DNA of 53,965 bases from Aurantimonas coralicida (GTDB lineage: Bacteria; Pseudomonadota; Alphaproteobacteria; Rhizobiales; Rhizobiaceae): positions 1 through 53,965 of the forward strand of contig DRFF01000167.1 of the NCBI GenBank assembly GCA_011050685.1. Reading direction: 5' to 3'. This document shows, piece after piece, positions 52,767-53,965 of this stretch (position 1 is the stretch's first letter; each line of letters starts with the position of its first letter). The position numbers and the translations under genes were made by a program. The notes below the pieces were generated by a model that saw nothing but the letters and a program-made list of their open reading frames with translations, did no database searches and was not told the DNA's origin.

Positions 52767-52942
52767 ATAACCTTTACCGGCACGAGCCACCTGATACCGC
52801 TTATGGCCTAACGGCGCATCGGTCGCGGATCGAGCCCATATTGGCCCCGGATGGCGCAGGGCAATGGTCGCGGGTCGTCTTCGCCCATTCCGTTATCTCG
52901 AGCGCTCCCGTATGGTCCGAACGACGCCCGAAAACCTCGTCG

Positions 52943-53632
52943 CTAGGACAGCGACAGGGCCGGTCTGTTCTTGGCGCGCCATGTCCGCAACGAGGCCGCC
53001 GTCTGCAAGGCCATCACGGAAAGCACGAGGATCGCGAATGGCCATTGCGCCCAATTGGGCTCGGGCGTCGGGCGATGGAAGTCCTGAAAATGGAGATAGA
53101 GAAAATATCCTGTGTGCGCGACCGAAAGCCACCACAGCACATAGGTACCCTGCTGGACAAACTTCCACACCGACCCTCCCAGCAGTCTCTGACTGGCATT
53201 ATTGGAGGTCACCGCAAGAATTGCAGCGTAGACCAGCGCGACAATGCCGATGATATTCGCTAGGCCGAAGCCATGTTGAAGCATCACGTAGCGCAGCAAT
53301 TGCGGATGGAACTCGTAGCCGATCAGCCGCATGAGATCGAGATTCACCCATCCGATCAGGATAAACACGGCATGGGCGAAAGCCAGAAGCACTCCGTAGA
53401 TGCCGAACTCACGCCGCCAGGGGATGGCCTTGCGAAATGGGGTCCATAGGCGGGACAGCGGGCCGATGGCCATCGACGAAGCGACCATCACCAGCGAGGT
53501 GTCAGCCAGCGCCCTGTTCCACTGATGCATCGGCGACCACTCCGGCCGGGACAACAAGAACAGCCAGGTCAGCAAGACCCCCACGACAAGCGTTCCACCG
53601 TGTCGCTTTTTCCAGTCCAACCCGAATTGCAT
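52943..53632 (-). CDS. Ferric reductase-like transmembrane protein
   Basis: 229 aa from ATG 53632; the GGAGG site is rather far upstream, so the start is uncertain. Six hydrophobic segments, e.g. GTLVVGVLLTWLFLLSRPEW and FGIYGVLLAFAHAVFILIGW. His residues in AFAHAVF, VMLQHGFGLAN and LSVAHTGYFLYLHF are placed like haem ligands of the ferric reductase/MsrQ cytochrome b family. No FAD/NAD domain is fused and no MsrP partner is adjacent. Confidence 0.75.
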   Translation of the reverse strand: MQFGLDWKKRHGGTLVVGVLLTWLFLLSRPEWSPMHQWNRALADTSLVMVASSMAIGPLSRLWTPFRKAIPWRREFGIYGVLLAFAHAVFILIGWVNLDLMRLIGYEFHPQLLRYVMLQHGFGLANIIGIVALVYAAILAVTSNNASQRLLGGSVWKFVQQGTYVLWWLSVAHTGYFLYLHFQDFHRPTPEPNWAQWPFAILVLSVMALQTAASLRTWRAKNRPALSLS

Positions 53633-53838
53633 CGTCAAACGTGCTCCTCCTCGATATCGCCGGAAGGCCACTTACGATCACCTCAGGTCGATATTGTGAC
53701 CTCGTTTGGCCCTGCCCGGCTGATTGAGGCTGGCGGCGGGGCGCACTTTTGCGGCATCGGTTTGGGCCGTTGCTTGTTTCAGCGGTGACCGGGGTGGCTT
53801 GGCGGGCAGTGCTTGGATGGAGCGTAGTTTTCAAACGC
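53633..53838. other. Spacer between membrane protein and rrn terminator
   Basis: About 200 bases; no gene. It lies between the ferric-reductase-like gene and the ribosomal RNA terminator. Confidence 0.4.
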
Positions 53839-53876
53839 AAAACGCCCCTCGGCTTTGTGGGCACGAGGGGCGTTTT
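53839..53876 (-). terminator. Rho-independent terminator downstream of 5S rRNA
   Basis: Perfect 13-bp arms AAAACGCCCCTCG (53839-53851) and CGAGGGGCGTTTT (53864-53876) with a 12-base loop; T-runs on both strands make it usable in either direction. It follows the 5S rRNA on the minus strand. Confidence 0.9.
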
Positions 53877-53923
53877 GGTGATGGGCTGGTTTTTTTGTGA
53901 AGATGGAGAAGCTTTGCGATTTG

Positions 53924-53965
53924 CAGACCTGGCGGCGACCGACTTTCCCGCGTCTTAAGACGAAG
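53924..53965 (-). rRNA. rrf: 5S rRNA, 3' end (cut by window edge)
   Basis: The complement of the last 40 bases reads CTTCGTCTTAAGACGCGGGA then AAGTCGGTCGCCGCCAGGTC, the 3' end of an alphaproteobacterial 5S rRNA. The gene and the rest of the rrn operon lie to the right. The usual GAGAGTAGGTCG is GAAAGTCGGTCG here. Confidence 0.85.

Noticed and set aside
53749-53958. 69-codon reading frame at the right edge
   Set aside because: It runs through the rrn terminator and the 5S rRNA complement; no ribosome site, so it is not a gene.

Overview
The window looks like a GC-rich alphaproteobacterial chromosome, most likely Hyphomicrobiales. This rests on the gene families, the glycine-cleavage and TRAP/tetronate clusters, the 5S rRNA sequence and the pRiA4b-type passenger gene; I cannot name a genus. 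The left ~34 kb is accessory DNA and the right ~20 kb is ordinary chromosome. The junction lies beside a complete tRNA-Arg(ACG) at 34106-34182.

Accessory region 1 (1-16.1 kb). The tail of an IS91-type transposase is followed by a five-gene minus-strand operon (8894 to 570). It encodes a triple beta-grasp ubiquitin-like protein, a ThiF/E1-like adenylyltransferase, a DUF6527 protein, an AddB-like nuclease and an AddA-like helicase-nuclease. The first three match the bacterial ubiquitination-like (multiubiquitin/Bub) operons; the tight coupling to an AddAB-like pair is the most striking feature of the window. Divergent from it is an Xre/MbcA/ParS antitoxin plus RES toxin pair, and the shared 140-bp intergenic region carries paired palindromes. 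Next come a plus-strand operon (a possible degenerate PD-(D/E)XK protein, a small protein and a soluble FtsH-like AAA+ M41 protease) and a DnaQ-like exonuclease.

Mobile region (16.3-22.5 kb). A three-level nest of insertion sequences can be resolved to the base: an IS3-family (IS407-like) element with 4-bp target duplications, split by an IS110/IS1111-type element, itself split by an IS66 element with 8-bp target duplications and a pRiA4b ORF-3 passenger. An istB fragment lies to its left.

Region 22.7-34 kb. A minus-strand operon (TraK-like, ParA/TraL-like, small protein, 447-aa unknown) is followed by a large serine recombinase whose 3' end runs into a tRNA-Arg(CCG) remnant. From there to a second piece of the same tRNA (27519-33955) lies a ~6.4-kb phage-derived element. 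It carries a Mu-type DNA-binding protein, ParB-like protein, small protein, a structured RNA with terminator, a major capsid protein, a Mu gpI-like protease/scaffold and a Mor-like activator, but no integrase, portal, terminase or tail gene. Joining the two ends gives a near-palindromic attP, and joining the outer flanks restores the T arm of the tRNA.

Chromosome (34-54 kb). Sensor histidine kinase, MerA-like flavoprotein and TVP38 membrane protein (minus strand); gcvTHP (plus strand); a GntR regulator divergent from a four-carbon sugar-acid catabolic cluster (PdxA2-like, TRAP DctPQM, OtnK-like kinase, OtnC, OtnI, LtnD-like); an ABC ATPase remnant; a K+ channel-like protein; a ferric-reductase-like membrane protein; and the 3' end of a 5S rRNA with its terminator at the right edge.
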